DNA of 64,000 nucleotides from Kangsaoukella pontilimi (GCF_009830125.1 NZ_WUPT01000001.1:1-64000); one strand, 5' to 3'; numbered from the stretch's first letter, positions 8,947-19,084 are shown. Made by a program: numbers and translations. The notes: generated by a model not told the origin, from the letters alone.

Positions 8947-9153
8947 ATGAGTGCTCAGGAACTGCGTGACAAGACGCCGGATCAGCTTCGTGACGAGCTG
9001 ACCACCCTCAAGAAGGAGGCCTTCAACCTCCGCTTCCAGCAGGCTACCGGCCAGCTTGAGAACACCGCACGTATGCGCACGGTACGCCGTGACATCGCAC
9101 GTGTGAAAACCATTCTGAACGAAAAGGCCGCTGGCGCGGCAGCGGAGGCGTAA
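8947..9153 (+). CDS. rpmC: 50S ribosomal protein L29
   Basis: L29, 68 residues, two antiparallel helices at the exit tunnel next to L23. The family pattern [20 protein letters not shown] is clear. The ATG at 8947 follows GAAAGGAAG; an upstream in-frame codon at 8926 would add unrelated residues. It is the first gene of the second ribosomal block and is separated from rplP by 3.9 kb. Confidence 0.96.
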   Translation: MSAQELRDKTPDQLRDELTTLKKEAFNLRFQQATGQLENTARMRTVRRDIARVKTILNEKAAGAAAEA

Positions 9154-9156
9154 TCG

Positions 9157-9378
9157 ATGCCCAAGCGTATACTTCAAGGCACCGTCACCAGCGCCCAGAC
9201 CGTCACCGTCTCGGTCGAGCGCCGCTTTACGCATCCGGTCCTCAAGAAAACCATTCGTAAGTCCAAGAAATACCGGGCTCACGATCCGCAAGACACCTTC
9301 AAGGTGGGTGACGTCGTCCGCATTCAGGAATGCGCGCCGATCTCGAAGACGAAACGCTGGGAGGTGATCGCCGAATAA
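9157..9378 (+). CDS. rpsQ: 30S ribosomal protein S17
   Basis: S17, 73 residues, a primary 16S-binding OB-fold protein. The segments [20 protein letters not shown] and [17 protein letters not shown] are canonical. It lies 3 nt after rpmC. Confidence 0.96.
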   Translation: MPKRILQGTVTSAQTVTVSVERRFTHPVLKKTIRKSKKYRAHDPQDTFKVGDVVRIQECAPISKTKRWEVIAE

Positions 9379-9455
9379 GGCGGTCGCTTCTCCAGTTTTA
9401 GCGAAACCCTGGGGCCAATGACTGCAAAGCGGTCCCAAAGGTCGGGAGAAACCAA

Positions 9456-9824
9456 ATGATCCAGATGCAGACCAATCTGGATGTTGCTGACAATTCCGGT
9501 GCTCGCCGGGTTCAGTGCATCAAGGTTCTGGGTGGTTCCAAGCGTAAATACGCATCCGTGGGCGACATCATCGTCGTCTCGGTCAAGGAAGCCATCCCGC
9601 GCGGTCGCGTGAAGAAGGGCGACGTCCGTAAGGCCGTCGTCGTGCGCACCGCCAAGGAAGTCCGCCGTGAAGACGGCACCGCGATCCGCTTCGACCGGAA
9701 CGCCGCCGTGATCCTCAACAACAACAACGAGCCGATCGGTACGCGTATCTTCGGACCGGTTGTTCGCGAGCTTCGCGCCAAGAACTTCATGAAGATCATC
9801 TCGCTCGCCCCGGAGGTGCTGTAA
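9456..9824 (+). CDS. rplN: 50S ribosomal protein L14
   Basis: L14, 122 residues, forms bridges with 16S rRNA near L19. It starts [18 protein letters not shown] and ends [10 protein letters not shown], both invariant features. The gap of 77 nt before it holds a GGTCGGGAGAAACC ribosome-binding region. First gene of the classical spc operon. Confidence 0.97.
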
Positions 9825-9825
9825 G

Positions 9826-10130
9826 ATGGCCGCTAAACTGAAAAAAGGCGACAAGGTCGTCGTTCTCGCCGGTAAGGACAAGGGCAAGCAGGGTGAAATC
9901 ACCCAGGTTATGCCCAAGGACGGCAAGGCTGTCGTCGATGGCGTGAACATGGCCATCCGTCACACCAAGCAGAGCCAGAACAGCCAGGGCGGCCGCATCC
10001 CGAAAGCGATGCCGATCGACCTGTCGAACCTGGCCCTTCTCGATGCCAACGGCAAAGCGACCCGCGTAGGCTTCCGCATGGAAGACGGCGCGAAGGTTCG
10101 TTTCGCCAAGACCACGGGGGACGCGATCTG

Positions 10131-10131
<1 letters not shown>
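9826..10131 (+). CDS. rplX: 50S ribosomal protein L24
   Basis: L24, 101 residues, a KOW-domain assembly initiator. The KOW motif [18 protein letters not shown] is at residues 8-25. It starts 1 nt after rplN and its stop overlaps rplE by 1 nt. Confidence 0.97.
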
Positions 10132-10694
<563 letters not shown>

Positions 10695-10712
10695 GCCTCG
10701 GGAGAAAACGAC

Positions 10713-11018
10713 ATGGCTAAAAAAGCAATGATCGAACGCGAGAAGAAGCGTCAGAAGCTGGTGGATCAGTATGCCGCCAAGCGCGCTGCGCTCAAGGAAA
10801 TCGCGAATGATGAATCGAAGCCGATGGAAGAGCGCTTCAAGGCCCGGCTCAAGCTTGCCAAGCTGCCGCGCAACAGCTCGCCCACCCGTCTTCACAACCG
10901 TTGCCAGCTGACGGGGCGTCCCCACGCCTATTACCGCAAGCTGAAAATGTCGCGGATCGCGCTTCGGGAACTCGGCTCTGCCGGTCAGGTCCCGGGCATG
11001 GTCAAGTCGAGCTGGTAA
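10713..11018 (+). CDS. rpsN: 30S ribosomal protein S14 (zinc-free type)
   Basis: S14, 101 residues. The long form lacks the CxxC zinc pair of the short form: the equivalent region reads [20 protein letters not shown], with a single cysteine. Zinc-independent S14 is the usual chromosomal form in Proteobacteria. The ribosome-binding site GGGAG lies upstream. Confidence 0.97.
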   Translation: MAKKAMIEREKKRQKLVDQYAAKRAALKEIANDESKPMEERFKARLKLAKLPRNSSPTRLHNRCQLTGRPHAYYRKLKMSRIALRELGSAGQVPGMVKSSW

Positions 11019-11030
11019 GGAGGGTATGAG

Positions 11031-11423
11031 ATGAACGATCCTCTCGGTGATATGCTGACCCGCATCCGGAATGCCCAGATGCGCGGCAAGTCCACCACGG
11101 TCACGCCGGCTTCGAAGCTCCGCAAGTGGGTTCTCGAAGTGCTGGCCGACGAAGGCTATATCCGCGGCTTCGAAGAAACCACGGACAAGAATGGCCACCC
11201 GGCCATCGAAATCAGCCTGAAATACTACGAAGGCACGCCGGTCATCCGCGAACTCAAGCGGGTCTCCAAGCCGGGCCGCCGCGTCTATATGGGCGTGAGC
11301 GACCTGCCGTCGGTCCGTCAGGGCCTGGGTGTTTCGATCGTGTCGACGCCGAAGGGTGTCATGTCGGATGCAGCAGCGCGTTCCGCCAATGTCGGCGGCG
11401 AAGTGCTCTGCACGGTCTTCTAA
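11031..11423 (+). CDS. rpsH: 30S ribosomal protein S8
   Basis: S8, 130 residues, a central-domain 16S-binding protein that represses the spc operon in enteric bacteria. The start [16 protein letters not shown] and the C-terminal [18 protein letters not shown] segment are typical. AAGGAGGGT precedes the ATG. Confidence 0.97.
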   Translation: MNDPLGDMLTRIRNAQMRGKSTTVTPASKLRKWVLEVLADEGYIRGFEETTDKNGHPAIEISLKYYEGTPVIRELKRVSKPGRRVYMGVSDLPSVRQGLGVSIVSTPKGVMSDAAARSANVGGEVLCTVF

Positions 11424-11433
11424 GGAGGGATGG

Positions 11434-11967
11434 ATGTCTCGGATTGGTAAGAAACCGGTCGAGCTGCCGTCGGGCGTGGAAGCGTCTGTCTCCGGCCAGA
11501 CCGTCACCGTCAAAGGCCCGAAGGGCAGCCGCGAATTCACCGCGACCGACGATGTCTCCATCGTCGTCGAGGGCAACGTGGTCACCATCGAGCCGCGCGG
11601 CAAGTCGAAGCGCGCGCGCCAGCAGTGGGGCATGAGCCGCACCATGGTCGCGAACCTGGTCTCCGGTGTTACCGATGGTTTCAAGAAAGAGCTTGAACTG
11701 TCGGGCGTCGGTTATCGTGCGCAGGCTCAGGGCAACAAGCTGACTCTGAACCTGGGTTACAGCCACGACGTCATCTTCGACGTGCCGGAGGGGGTCACCG
11801 TGACCACCCCGAAGCAGACCGAAGTCATCGTCGAGGGCATCGACCAGCAACTCGTCGGCCAGGTCGCGGCCAACATCCGCGAATGGCGTGCTCCCGAGCC
11901 CTACAAGGGCAAGGGGATCAAGTACAAAGGCGAATATATCTTCCGCAAGGAAGGTAAGAAGAAGTAA
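11434..11967 (+). CDS. rplF: 50S ribosomal protein L6
   Basis: L6, 177 residues, two RRM-like domains near the factor-binding site. It starts [16 protein letters not shown] and ends with [16 protein letters not shown] followed by RKEGKKK, both canonical. TAAGGAGGG from the rpsH stop region serves as ribosome-binding site. Upstream in-frame GTG/ATG codons lie inside rpsH and are rejected. Confidence 0.97.
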   Translation: MSRIGKKPVELPSGVEASVSGQTVTVKGPKGSREFTATDDVSIVVEGNVVTIEPRGKSKRARQQWGMSRTMVANLVSGVTDGFKKELELSGVGYRAQAQGNKLTLNLGYSHDVIFDVPEGVTVTTPKQTEVIVEGIDQQLVGQVAANIREWRAPEPYKGKGIKYKGEYIFRKEGKKK

Positions 11968-11978
11968 GGACCGGACAT

Positions 11979-12338
11979 ATGGCACTTTCCAAAAGAGAGC
12001 TGTTCCAGAAGCGCCGTCTGCGCGTCCGGAACAAACTTCGCAGCGTCAACAACGGCAAGCCCCGCCTGTCGGTGCACCGCTCGTCGAAGAACATCAGCGT
12101 TCAGCTGATCGACGACGTGGCCGGCACGACGCTGGCCTCGGCCTCGTCGCTCGAAAAGGACCTCGGCGTCGTCGGCAAGAACAACGTCGAAGCCGCAGCC
12201 AAGGTGGGCGCCGCGATTGCGGAGCGCGCCAAGAAGGCGGGCATCGAAGAGGCCTATTTCGACCGTGGCGGCTTTTTGTTCCACGGCAAGGTCAAGGCAC
12301 TGGCCGACGCAGCGCGCGAAGGCGGGCTGAAACTCTAA
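11979..12338 (+). CDS. rplR: 50S ribosomal protein L18
   Basis: L18, 119 residues, binds 5S rRNA. The basic N-terminus ([13 protein letters not shown]), the [14 protein letters not shown] strand and the FDRGGF(L)[15 protein letters not shown]-terminus identify it. It is followed by an unusual 100-nt gap with GC-rich hairpins before rpsE. Confidence 0.97.
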   Translation: MALSKRELFQKRRLRVRNKLRSVNNGKPRLSVHRSSKNISVQLIDDVAGTTLASASSLEKDLGVVGKNNVEAAAKVGAAIAERAKKAGIEEAYFDRGGFLFHGKVKALADAAREGGLKL

Positions 12339-12344
12339 GCGTGG

Positions 12345-12362
12345 GCGGCCCCCAGGGGCCGC
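12345..12362 (+). promoter_or_regulatory. GC-rich hairpin between rplR and rpsE
   Basis: Arms 12345-12351 and 12356-12362 pair with a CCAG loop; a second small stem (GAGCG/CGCTC) follows near 12375. No T-run follows, so this is more likely an mRNA stability or processing element than a terminator. Confidence 0.4.
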
Positions 12363-12438
12363 TCCGATGACCCGGGAGCGCTGACGCTCACCTGGGTTGG
12401 ACACCACGGGCGACCGCCCAGACTGAACAGGAGGCCAC

Positions 12439-13017
12439 ATGGCCAGAGAACCGCAACAAAGAGGTAATCGCCGCGACCGCGACGAAACGCCTGAATTCGC
12501 TGACCGTCTGGTCGCCATCAACCGGGTCTCCAAGACCACGAAGGGCGGCAAGAACTTCGGCTTCGCCGCGCTTGTCGTCGTCGGTGACCAGAAGGGGCGC
12601 GTCGGCTTCGGCAAGGGTAAGGCCAAAGAGGTGCCCGAGGCGATCCGCAAGGCAACCGAACAGGCCAAGCGCCAGATGATCCGCGTGCCGCTCCGCGAGG
12701 GCCGGACCCTGCACCACGACATCGAGGGCCGTCATGGCGCCGGTCGTATCGTGATGCGCACCGCTCCGACCGGTACCGGTATCATCGCGGGTGGTCCGAT
12801 GCGTGCCGTGTTCGAAATGCTGGGCGTTCAGGACGTCGTCGCCAAGTCGCTCGGCAGCCAGAACCCCTACAACATGATCCGGGCAACCATCGACGGTCTT
12901 CAGAAGCAGGCATCGCCCCGTTCGGTCGCGCAGCGTCGCGGCAAGAAGGTCGCCGACATCCTGCCCAAGCGTGAAGATGCGCCGGATTCGTCGGCCCAAG
13001 TCGCTGAGGAGGCCTGA
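12439..13017 (+). CDS. rpsE: 30S ribosomal protein S5
   Basis: S5, 192 residues, at the decoding and mRNA entry region. The N-terminal dsRBD-like domain ([45 protein letters not shown]) and the [15 protein letters not shown] strand are canonical. Its C-terminus has a short acidic tail. CAGGAGG lies upstream. Confidence 0.97.
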   Translation: MAREPQQRGNRRDRDETPEFADRLVAINRVSKTTKGGKNFGFAALVVVGDQKGRVGFGKGKAKEVPEAIRKATEQAKRQMIRVPLREGRTLHHDIEGRHGAGRIVMRTAPTGTGIIAGGPMRAVFEMLGVQDVVAKSLGSQNPYNMIRATIDGLQKQASPRSVAQRRGKKVADILPKREDAPDSSAQVAEEA

Positions 13018-13019
13018 TC

Positions 13020-13208
13020 ATGGCGAAAACCATCGTAGTCAAACAGATCGGTTCCCCGATCCGCCGCCCGGCCATCCAGCGTCAGACGCTGATCGGCCTT
13101 GGCCTGAACAAGATGCACAAGACGCGCGAGCTGGAAGACACGCCCGCCGTCCGTGGCATGGTCAACAAGATCCCGCACCTCGTCGAGATCATCGAAGAGC
13201 GCGGCTGA
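13020..13208 (+). CDS. rpmD: 50S ribosomal protein L30
   Basis: L30, 62 residues. The [15 protein letters not shown] start and the [20 protein letters not shown] helix are characteristic. It lies 2 nt after rpsE. A strong terminator follows, so transcription of this part of the spc operon ends here instead of reading straight into rplO. Confidence 0.96.
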   Translation: MAKTIVVKQIGSPIRRPAIQRQTLIGLGLNKMHKTRELEDTPAVRGMVNKIPHLVEIIEERG

Positions 13209-13257
13209 CCCCGGTACGGGGCCGGTCCGGCTCCGCTCTAAGGTTCGAAGGTACAGG

Positions 13258-13287
13258 AAACGCCCCGGCAGGAATGCCGGGGCGTTT
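13258..13287 (+). terminator. Terminator after rpmD
   Basis: A perfect 12-bp stem (13258-13269 with 13276-13287) and an AGGAAT loop; the 3' arm ends in TTT and is followed by CACGTTTCAGG. The left arm begins AAA, so weak function in the reverse direction is possible. It divides rpmD from rplO. Confidence 0.8.
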
Positions 13288-13326
13288 CACGTTTCAGGCT
13301 GGGAATTTTTCAACCAGATGATTTTG

Positions 13327-13361
13327 TTGCGACAATTTCACATATCATGATAGATATGTGA
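13327..13361 (+). promoter_or_regulatory. Promoter overlapped by a 24-bp palindrome
   Basis: TTGCGA (13327-13332), an 18-bp spacer and TAGATA (13351-13356) form a plausible sigma-70 promoter. A perfect inverted repeat, 13338-13346 with 13353-13361 around ATGATA, spans the spacer and the -10 box. This is the arrangement expected of a repressor operator. It lies about 100 nt before the two lipoprotein genes. The regulator is not known. Confidence 0.55.
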
Positions 13362-13461
13362 GGCGAGGTTATCGCATGCGCGCGAACGAAGACCGGCGGG
13401 GTAGACTGCATGACCGTGCTCACTCCGTTAGGGGACAGGCTTGAACCATGGGGGAGGGGCC

Positions 13462-13962
13462 ATGCGTGCGCTATTGATTGTCGTCATTTCAACCGTTCTG
13501 ATGCTGCTTGCTGCCTGTGCGACGGAACGTGACGCAGAGCCGGAGCCGAGCGCTGACACCGTTGCCGCAGAGGCTGCATCGACCGACGTCAGCGAGCCGT
13601 CTGAAGAGGAAAGCGGCATCTACGACATGCACCCGGTCGCTCAGGTGGTTCTGGGCGTCGTTGCGGGCGTGGCCCTTTTCGCGGGTCTTGTCATCTATGC
13701 GGTGGCCTCGGCCAGCGATGAGCGGCTCAAGACCGACATCCGGCGGGTCGGGACCGCGCCGAATGGCCTGCCGCTTTACACGTTCCGTTATCGGGGCAAA
13801 CGGACCACGTGGCGCGGCGTGATGGCTCAGGATGTCCTGCGCATCCGCCCCGACGCCGTGCGGCTAGGGCGGGACGGATACTATCGGGTCTATTACTGGA
13901 AGCTCGGCTTGCGCATGACTCGCGAAAATCTGGCAAAACGAGAGGGGCGAAAAAATGCTTAA
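13462..13962 (+). CDS. Small lipoprotein with S74-type chaperone domain
   Basis: A 166-residue protein with a lipoprotein signal: a hydrophobic start and lipobox LAAC with Cys19. An acidic Glu/Pro-rich linker (20-55), a predicted membrane helix (about 60-83) and a C-terminal domain resembling the peptidase S74/tail-fibre chaperone follow. That domain starts SDERLKTDIRRVG (Ser85, Lys90, the residues that form the self-cleavage dyad in phage endosialidase chaperones) and contains GLPLYTFRYRG and WRGVMAQDVL. The role is unknown. The start at 13462 follows GGGAGGGGC; the longer TTG form would destroy the signal peptide. It overlaps the next small gene by 8 nt and lies inside the spc operon. Confidence 0.75.
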   Translation: MRALLIVVISTVLMLLAACATERDAEPEPSADTVAAEAASTDVSEPSEEESGIYDMHPVAQVVLGVVAGVALFAGLVIYAVASASDERLKTDIRRVGTAPNGLPLYTFRYRGKRTTWRGVMAQDVLRIRPDAVRLGRDGYYRVYYWKLGLRMTRENLAKREGRKNA

Positions 13963-14122
13963 GGCAACAGTTGGACCGCCACTCAAAGCGCTGGCGCTGG
14001 TTCTCGCCCTGTCGGGTTGCGTCAGCATGGGGCAGCGCGACCAGCCGGTCGAGGCCTTCGATGCGGCGCTTGTGGTTACAGGTGTCGCGATCCTGATTGG
14101 TCTCGCTTCTCTCGGGGACTAA
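13955..14122 (+). CDS. Tiny lipoprotein, 55 residues
   Basis: ATG at 13955 overlaps the end of the S74-type lipoprotein by 8 nt, with GAGAGGGGCG as ribosome-binding site. The protein has a positively charged start, a hydrophobic core ([11 protein letters not shown]) and a lipobox LSGC with Cys22, a short polar stretch ([10 protein letters not shown]) and a second hydrophobic segment ([15 protein letters not shown]) up to the stop. The layout of lipid anchor plus C-terminal membrane helix repeats that of its upstream partner, suggesting that the two work together at the inner membrane. No family is recognised. Confidence 0.65.
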   Translation: MLKATVGPPLKALALVLALSGCVSMGQRDQPVEAFDAALVVTGVAILIGLASLGD

Positions 14123-14268
14123 ACCTCAGCGTCTCCCAGTTGGGGCTTGCGTGCTTGCGGCCTTTCTTCTATAGCCCGCGGGTCCCGTCAGGGGCGACTG
14201 AAAACCAAGAAACGCCGTGTCCGTCCCATTTCGCTTTCGGGGGCGTGTCCGGCTCGAAAGGAAGCGAC

Positions 14269-14736
14269 ATGAAGCTGAATGAACTCCGGGACAATCCCGG
14301 CGCCGCCAAAAAAGCCAAACGCGTGGGCCGTGGCCCCGGTTCGGGCAAGGGCAAGACCGCTGGCCGCGGTATCAAAGGTCAGAAATCGCGTTCGGGTGTG
14401 GCCATCAACGGCTATGAAGGCGGCCAGATGCCGCTTTACCAGCGCCTGCCGAAGCGCGGCTTCAACAAGCCGAACCGCAAGGCATACGCCGTCGTCAACC
14501 TGGGCCTGATCCAGAAGTTCATCGACGAAGGCAAGCTCGGCACCGAGATCACCGAGAACGAGCTAATCGATTCCGGCCTCGTCCGCCGCAAGAAGGACGG
14601 CATCCGCGTCCTCGCCAAGGGCGATTTCACGGCCAAGGCGACGATCACCGTCACCGGCGCGTCGAAATCCGCGATCGAGGCGGTCGAGAAGGCGGGCGGC
14701 TCACTGACCGTCACATCCGCGTCGGCCGAAGCGTAA
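14269..14736 (+). CDS. rplO: 50S ribosomal protein L15
   Basis: L15, 155 residues. It starts [12 protein letters not shown] and carries the glycine/lysine-rich [20 protein letters not shown] segment, then [26 protein letters not shown] precedes the ATG. It resumes the spc order after the two inserted lipoproteins; where its promoter lies is not obvious, but the palindromic promoter upstream of them could read into it. Confidence 0.96.
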   Translation: MKLNELRDNPGAAKKAKRVGRGPGSGKGKTAGRGIKGQKSRSGVAINGYEGGQMPLYQRLPKRGFNKPNRKAYAVVNLGLIQKFIDEGKLGTEITENELIDSGLVRRKKDGIRVLAKGDFTAKATITVTGASKSAIEAVEKAGGSLTVTSASAEA

Positions 14737-14785
14737 GCGCTTGTGAGCGGCGTCCGGGCCGCTTACATACTTTCTCAAGTTTTCC

Positions 14786-14819
14786 AGCGCCGCCGACCGG
14801 GGAACGGGCCGGCGGCGCT
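14786..14819 (+). promoter_or_regulatory. Hairpin between rplO and secY
   Basis: A 10-bp perfect outer stem (14786-14795 with 14810-14819) extended inside by CCG/CGG pairs. Only TTC follows, so termination would be inefficient. A partial terminator here would lower secY and adk output relative to ribosomal proteins, a common arrangement; that is an inference. Confidence 0.45.
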
Positions 14820-14838
14820 TTCATAAGAGAGACCGCGA

Positions 14839-16197
14839 ATGGCATCTGCAGCAGAGCAAATGGCGGCGAACGTCAGTTGGAGCACTTTCGGCAAGGCAAC
14901 CGAGCTCCGGCAACGCCTCCTTTTCACCCTTGGCCTTCTGATCGTGTACCGGATCGGCACCTATATTCCGGTGCCGGGCATCGACGGTCAGGCGCTTCGT
15001 GACTTCATGGAGCAGGCGGCGGGCGGCATCGCGGGTGTCCTCGGCATGTTCACGGGTGGTGCGCTGAGCCGGATGGGTATCTTCGCCCTCGGGATCATGC
15101 CCTATATCTCGGCCTCGATCATCGTGCAGCTTCTGGCGTCCATGTGGCCGCCCCTGCAGCAGCTGAAGAAAGAGGGCGAGCAGGGCCGCCGCAAGATCAC
15201 TCAGTACACGCGCTACGGCACGGTGTTCCTGGCCACAGTTCAGGCCTATGGCCTTGCCGTTTCCATGGAGGCCGGCGGCCTCGTGACCGATCCAGGCTGG
15301 TTCTTCCGTGCCTCGACGGTCATCACGCTGGTCGGCGGCACGATGTTCCTTATGTGGCTGGGCGAGCAGATTACCGCGCGCGGCGTGGGCAACGGCATCT
15401 CGCTGATCATTTATGTGGGCATCATTGCCGAACTTCCCGGAGCGCTGGCGCAGTTCTTCGCCCAGGGCCGCTCGGGCGCTCTGTCCACGGCCGTGATTCT
15501 CGGCATCGTCATCATGCTGATCGCGACGCTGGTCTTCGTGGTGTTCATGGAACGAAGTCTGCGCAAGATCCACATACAGTACCCGCGCCGGCAGGTCGGC
15601 ATGAAGGTTTATGACGGCGGATCGTCGCACCTGCCGATCAAGGTAAACCCGGCAGGCGTCATTCCCGCGATCTTCGCGTCCTCGCTCCTGCTCTTGCCGA
15701 CGACGCTCTCGACCTTCTCGGGTGGCAATGCCGGCCCGGTGATGAGCTGGATCCTCGCCTATTTCGGGCCGGGCCAGCCTCTCTATCTCCTGTTCTTCGG
15801 GGGCATGATCGTCTTTTTCACGTATTTCTATACGTTTAACGTGGCCTTCAAGCCCGAGGACGTGGCCGACAACCTGAAGAACCAGAACGGCTTCGTGCCC
15901 GGTATCCGTCCCGGCAAGAAGACCGAGGAATACCTGGAATACGTGGTCAACCGCATCCTGGTTCTGGGCGCTGGCTACCTGGCTCTTGTCTGCATGATGC
16001 CCGAAATCGTGCGCACGAACCTGGCCATCACGGCCTATTTCGGCGGCACCTCGATCCTCATCATCGTGTCGGTGGGTATGGACTTTATCCAGCAGGTTCA
16101 GTCTCATTTGCTCGCCCATCAGTATGAGGGGCTGATCGAGAAATCACAGCTGCGCGGCAAAAAGCGCGGGAAGACCAAAGGGACAGCCAGACGATGA
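14839..16197 (+). CDS. secY: Protein translocase subunit SecY
   Basis: SecY, 452 residues, the ten-helix channel of the Sec translocon in the inner membrane. TM segments are spaced through the protein; the plug/TM2a region ([20 protein letters not shown]) and the cytoplasmic loop with RRQVG are conserved. It lies just after rplO and overlaps adk by 4 nt, the standard secY-adk pair. Confidence 0.97.
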   Translation: MASAAEQMAANVSWSTFGKATELRQRLLFTLGLLIVYRIGTYIPVPGIDGQALRDFMEQAAGGIAGVLGMFTGGALSRMGIFALGIMPYISASIIVQLLASMWPPLQQLKKEGEQGRRKITQYTRYGTVFLATVQAYGLAVSMEAGGLVTDPGWFFRASTVITLVGGTMFLMWLGEQITARGVGNGISLIIYVGIIAELPGALAQFFAQGRSGALSTAVILGIVIMLIATLVFVVFMERSLRKIHIQYPRRQVGMKVYDGGSSHLPIKVNPAGVIPAIFASSLLLLPTTLSTFSGGNAGPVMSWILAYFGPGQPLYLLFFGGMIVFFTYFYTFNVAFKPEDVADNLKNQNGFVPGIRPGKKTEEYLEYVVNRILVLGAGYLALVCMMPEIVRTNLAITAYFGGTSILIIVSVGMDFIQQVQSHLLAHQYEGLIEKSQLRGKKRGKTKGTARR

Positions 16198-16838
16198 ATA
16201 TCATTCTCCTCGGACCGCCGGGGGCCGGGAAGGGGACTCAGGCCCGACGCCTCGTCGACGAACGCAACATGATCCAGCTCTCGACGGGCGACATGCTGCG
16301 CGAGGCGCGGACGTCCGGCACCGAGATGGGAAACAAGGTGGCTGCGATCATGGACGCGGGCGAGCTTGTCACCGACGAAATCGTCATCGGCCTGATCGAG
16401 GAGAAGCTCGAAGGTGAAACCGGCGGGGGCCTGATTTTTGACGGCTTTCCGCGTACGCTTGCCCAAGCCGACGCTCTGGCCGATCTGCTTGCGAACCATG
16501 GTCAGACGCTGGACGCGGTCATCGCGATGGAAGTCAACGACGACGCGCTGGTCCAGCGGATCACCGCGCGGTCGACCTGTGGCAACTGCGGCGAGGTCTA
16601 TAACGACATCACCAAACCGATCCCGGCCGACGGCAAATGCTCCAACTGCGGCGGCACCGAGTTCAAGCGTCGCGCCGACGACAATGAGGAAAGCCTCAAG
16701 ACCCGGCTGATGGAGTACTACAAGAAAACGTCTCCGCTGATCGGCTATTACCACGCCAAGGGCCAGCTTCGCTGGGTGCCCGGTCTGGGCGAGATCGACG
16801 AGGTCGCGGCGGGCATTTCGGCGGTTCTGGACGGCTGA
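16194..16838 (+). CDS. adk: Adenylate kinase (zinc-type lid)
   Basis: Adenylate kinase, 214 residues, interconverts ATP+AMP and 2 ADP in the cytoplasm. Walker A is GPPGAGKGT (7-15); the AMP-binding segment [10 protein letters not shown] and the FDGFPRT motif follow. The long lid carries four cysteines (CGNC and CSNC about 16 residues apart), the zinc-binding type known from Gram-positive and some alphaproteobacterial enzymes. Start overlaps secY by 4 nt. Confidence 0.97.
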   Translation: MNIILLGPPGAGKGTQARRLVDERNMIQLSTGDMLREARTSGTEMGNKVAAIMDAGELVTDEIVIGLIEEKLEGETGGGLIFDGFPRTLAQADALADLLANHGQTLDAVIAMEVNDDALVQRITARSTCGNCGEVYNDITKPIPADGKCSNCGGTEFKRRADDNEESLKTRLMEYYKKTSPLIGYYHAKGQLRWVPGLGEIDEVAAGISAVLDG

Positions 16839-16893
16839 TTTCAGCCGTTAACAGGGCGTCTCGGAAAACTCTTGACAACGGCGCCGCACGGCC

Positions 16894-16922
16894 TTGACGC
16901 CTTGGTCGCAACACCATAGATA
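16894..16922 (+). promoter_or_regulatory. Sigma-70-like promoter for rpsM-rpsK
   Basis: TTGACG (16894-16899), a 17-bp spacer and TAGATA (16917-16922), about 112 nt before rpsM. It would give the alpha operon its own transcript. The leader contains a perfect 9-bp hairpin at 16953-16979. Confidence 0.6.
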
Positions 16923-16952
16923 CCGCCTTCTCGAAAGAGAATCGCTATAGCG

Positions 16953-16979
16953 AAGCCCGAGCCTTATCCGCTCGGGCTT
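16953..16979 (+). promoter_or_regulatory. Leader hairpin of rpsM
   Basis: A stem 16953-16961 with 16971-16979 and a 9-nt loop, in the predicted 5' leader of rpsM and without a T-run. In E. coli the alpha operon leader is bound by S4, but rpsD is not in this operon; whether this hairpin binds any ribosomal protein is unknown. Confidence 0.45.
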
Positions 16980-17034
16980 ACGTTGTGAAAAAAGGGCCTG
17001 GAGTTACGGGCTCGCAACGAAAGGAACAGATTTC

Positions 17035-17403
17035 GTGGCACGTATTGCTGGCGTGAACATCCCGACTGCAAAGCGGGTTCCCATCGCGCTTACCTACATC
17101 ACCGGCATTGGTCCCGCATCGGCCAAAGCCATCTGCGACGCCGTCAACATCGAACAGACCCGTCGCGTGAACGAGTTGTCGGACGCCGAAGTCCTCGCCA
17201 TCCGCGAGCATATCGACGCCAACTACACGGTCGAAGGCGACCTGCGCCGTGAGACGCAGATGAACATCAAGCGCCTGATGGACCTTGGCTGCTACCGCGG
17301 TCTGCGTCATCGCCGCAACCTCCCTGTGCGCGGTCAGCGTACGCACACCAACGCGCGGACCCGCAAAGGCCCCGCGAAGCCGATCGCCGGCAAGAAGAAA
17401 TAA
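17035..17403 (+). CDS. rpsM: 30S ribosomal protein S13
   Basis: S13, 122 residues, in the head of the 30S subunit contacting the P-site tRNA. It starts with GTG at 17035 ([14 protein letters not shown]) after AAAGGAAC. The C-terminal [19 protein letters not shown] is canonical. Confidence 0.97.
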   Translation: MARIAGVNIPTAKRVPIALTYITGIGPASAKAICDAVNIEQTRRVNELSDAEVLAIREHIDANYTVEGDLRRETQMNIKRLMDLGCYRGLRHRRNLPVRGQRTHTNARTRKGPAKPIAGKKK

Positions 17404-17418
17404 GGGAGGATCAGAGAC

Positions 17419-17811
17419 ATGGCACGTGATACCCGCACGCGCGGAAAGAAGAAGGTCTCGAAGAACATCGCCACCGGCGTGGCGCATGTGAACTCGTCGT
17501 TCAACAACACCAAGATCCTGATCTCGGACGTTCAGGGCAACGCGATTGCATGGTCGTCGGCTGGCACCATGGGCTTTAAAGGCTCGCGGAAGTCGACGCC
17601 CTACGCCGCTCAGATGGCTGCCGAAGATGCTGGCCGCAAGGCGCAGGAACATGGCGTCCGCACCCTCGAAGTCGAGGTGCAGGGCCCCGGTTCCGGCCGC
17701 GAGTCGGCCCTCCGTGCGCTGGCCGCTGTTGGCTTCACGATCACCTCGATCCGTGACGTCACGCCGATCGCGCATAACGGCTGCCGTCCGCCGAAGCGCC
17801 GCCGCGTCTGA
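17419..17811 (+). CDS. rpsK: 30S ribosomal protein S11
   Basis: S11, 130 residues, on the platform next to the E site. The [20 protein letters not shown] strand, the [13 protein letters not shown] loop and the PHNGCRPPK-like C-terminus ([14 protein letters not shown]) are typical. The AAGGGAGG ribosome-binding site comes just after the rpsM stop. A terminator follows. Confidence 0.97.
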   Translation: MARDTRTRGKKKVSKNIATGVAHVNSSFNNTKILISDVQGNAIAWSSAGTMGFKGSRKSTPYAAQMAAEDAGRKAQEHGVRTLEVEVQGPGSGRESALRALAAVGFTITSIRDVTPIAHNGCRPPKRRRV

Positions 17812-17827
17812 CGACGCCTGAATTTCG

Positions 17828-17869
17828 GGCGGGCCCTGCGATTTCGCATGGCCCGTCTTCGCCTTTTTT
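17828..17869 (+). terminator. Terminator between rpsK and rpoA
   Basis: An outer stem 17830-17835/17850-17855 and an inner stem TGCGA/TCGCA (17837-17841 with 17844-17848), followed by CTTCGCC and a run of T (about 17863-17869). Its position implies that rpoA is read partly by read-through or from a further start site. Confidence 0.65.
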
Positions 17870-17929
17870 ACCTCGGGGCGTCTTGCAGTCTTCGGACATG
17901 GGCTGCGGACCAGAATTGAGGAGAGCCAC

Positions 17930-18946
17930 ATGATCCACAAGAACTGGCAAGAACTGATCAAGCCGACCCAGCTTGACGTGAAGCCCGGTAACGATCCCGC
18001 GCGTCAGGCGACCGTTGTCGCCGAACCTCTCGAGCGGGGCTTCGGCCTGACGCTCGGCAACGCGCTGCGCCGCGTTCTGATGTCGTCGCTTCAGGGCGCC
18101 GCGATCACCAGCGTCCAGATCGACAACGTGCTTCACGAGTTCTCGTCCGTTGCCGGTGTGCGTGAAGACGTCACCGACATCGTCCTGAACCTCAAGGGCG
18201 TCGCGATCCGTATGGATGTCGAAGGGCCGAAGCGCCTGTCGATCTCGGTCAAGGGCCCGCAGGTCGTCACCGCCGGTGACATCTCGGAAACCGCCGGTAT
18301 CGAGATCCTGAACAAGGATCACGTGATCTGCCACCTCGACGACGGCGCGGACCTGTTCATCGAACTGACGGTCAACACCGGCAAGGGCTATGTCTCGGCC
18401 GACAAGAACCGTCCCGAGGACGCGCCGATCGGCCTGATCCCGGTCGATGCGATCTACTCGCCCGTGCGCCGTGTCAGCTATGACGTCCAGCCCACTCGCG
18501 AGGGCCAGGTGCTCGACTATGACAAGCTGACGCTGAAACTGGAAACCGACGGCTCGGTCACGCCGGACGACGCCGTGGCCTATGCCGCGCGCATCCTGCA
18601 GGACCAGCTTTCGATCTTCGTCAACTTCGACGAGCCGGAATCGGCCACGCGTCAGGACGACGATGACGGTCTCGAGTTCAACCCGCTTCTGCTGAAGAAG
18701 GTGGACGAGCTGGAACTGTCGGTGCGTTCGGCCAACTGCCTGAAGAACGACAACATCGTCTATATCGGCGATCTCATCCAGAAGACCGAAGCAGAGATGC
18801 TGCGCACGCCGAACTTCGGCCGCAAGTCGCTGAACGAGATCAAAGAGGTTCTGTCGGGCATGGGGCTGCACCTTGGCATGGATGTCGAGGAATGGCCGCC
18901 GGAGAACATCGAAGACCTGGCCAAGAAGTTCGAGGACCAGTTCTAG
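17930..18946 (+). CDS. rpoA: RNA polymerase subunit alpha
   Basis: RpoA, 338 residues. The N-terminal dimerisation domain contains [19 protein letters not shown] (about 35-53); the C-terminal domain has the DNA- and activator-binding segment [19 protein letters not shown] and [19 protein letters not shown] precedes the ATG. The length is that usual for Rhodobacteraceae. Confidence 0.98.
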   Translation: MIHKNWQELIKPTQLDVKPGNDPARQATVVAEPLERGFGLTLGNALRRVLMSSLQGAAITSVQIDNVLHEFSSVAGVREDVTDIVLNLKGVAIRMDVEGPKRLSISVKGPQVVTAGDISETAGIEILNKDHVICHLDDGADLFIELTVNTGKGYVSADKNRPEDAPIGLIPVDAIYSPVRRVSYDVQPTREGQVLDYDKLTLKLETDGSVTPDDAVAYAARILQDQLSIFVNFDEPESATRQDDDDGLEFNPLLLKKVDELELSVRSANCLKNDNIVYIGDLIQKTEAEMLRTPNFGRKSLNEIKEVLSGMGLHLGMDVEEWPPENIEDLAKKFEDQF

Positions 18947-18959
18947 GACTTAAGGAGCA

Positions 18960-18979
18960 GGCCGGACATCAGTCCGGCC
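18960..18979 (+). promoter_or_regulatory. Hairpin between rpoA and rplQ
   Basis: An 8-bp perfect stem (18960-18967 with 18972-18979) and an ATCA loop, followed by another small stem (GGGCG/CGCCC) but no T-run. The 138-nt rpoA-rplQ gap is long for this operon; these stems may set mRNA processing. Confidence 0.4.
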
Positions 18980-19084
18980 CGCACCCTGATCGGGCGTCAA
19001 GCGCCCCAAGGTGAGCCGGTGACACGCATCGCCGGCCGGACAAAGCAAAACCGCCCGTAGAGGGCAAAGACTGGAGACAAGACA

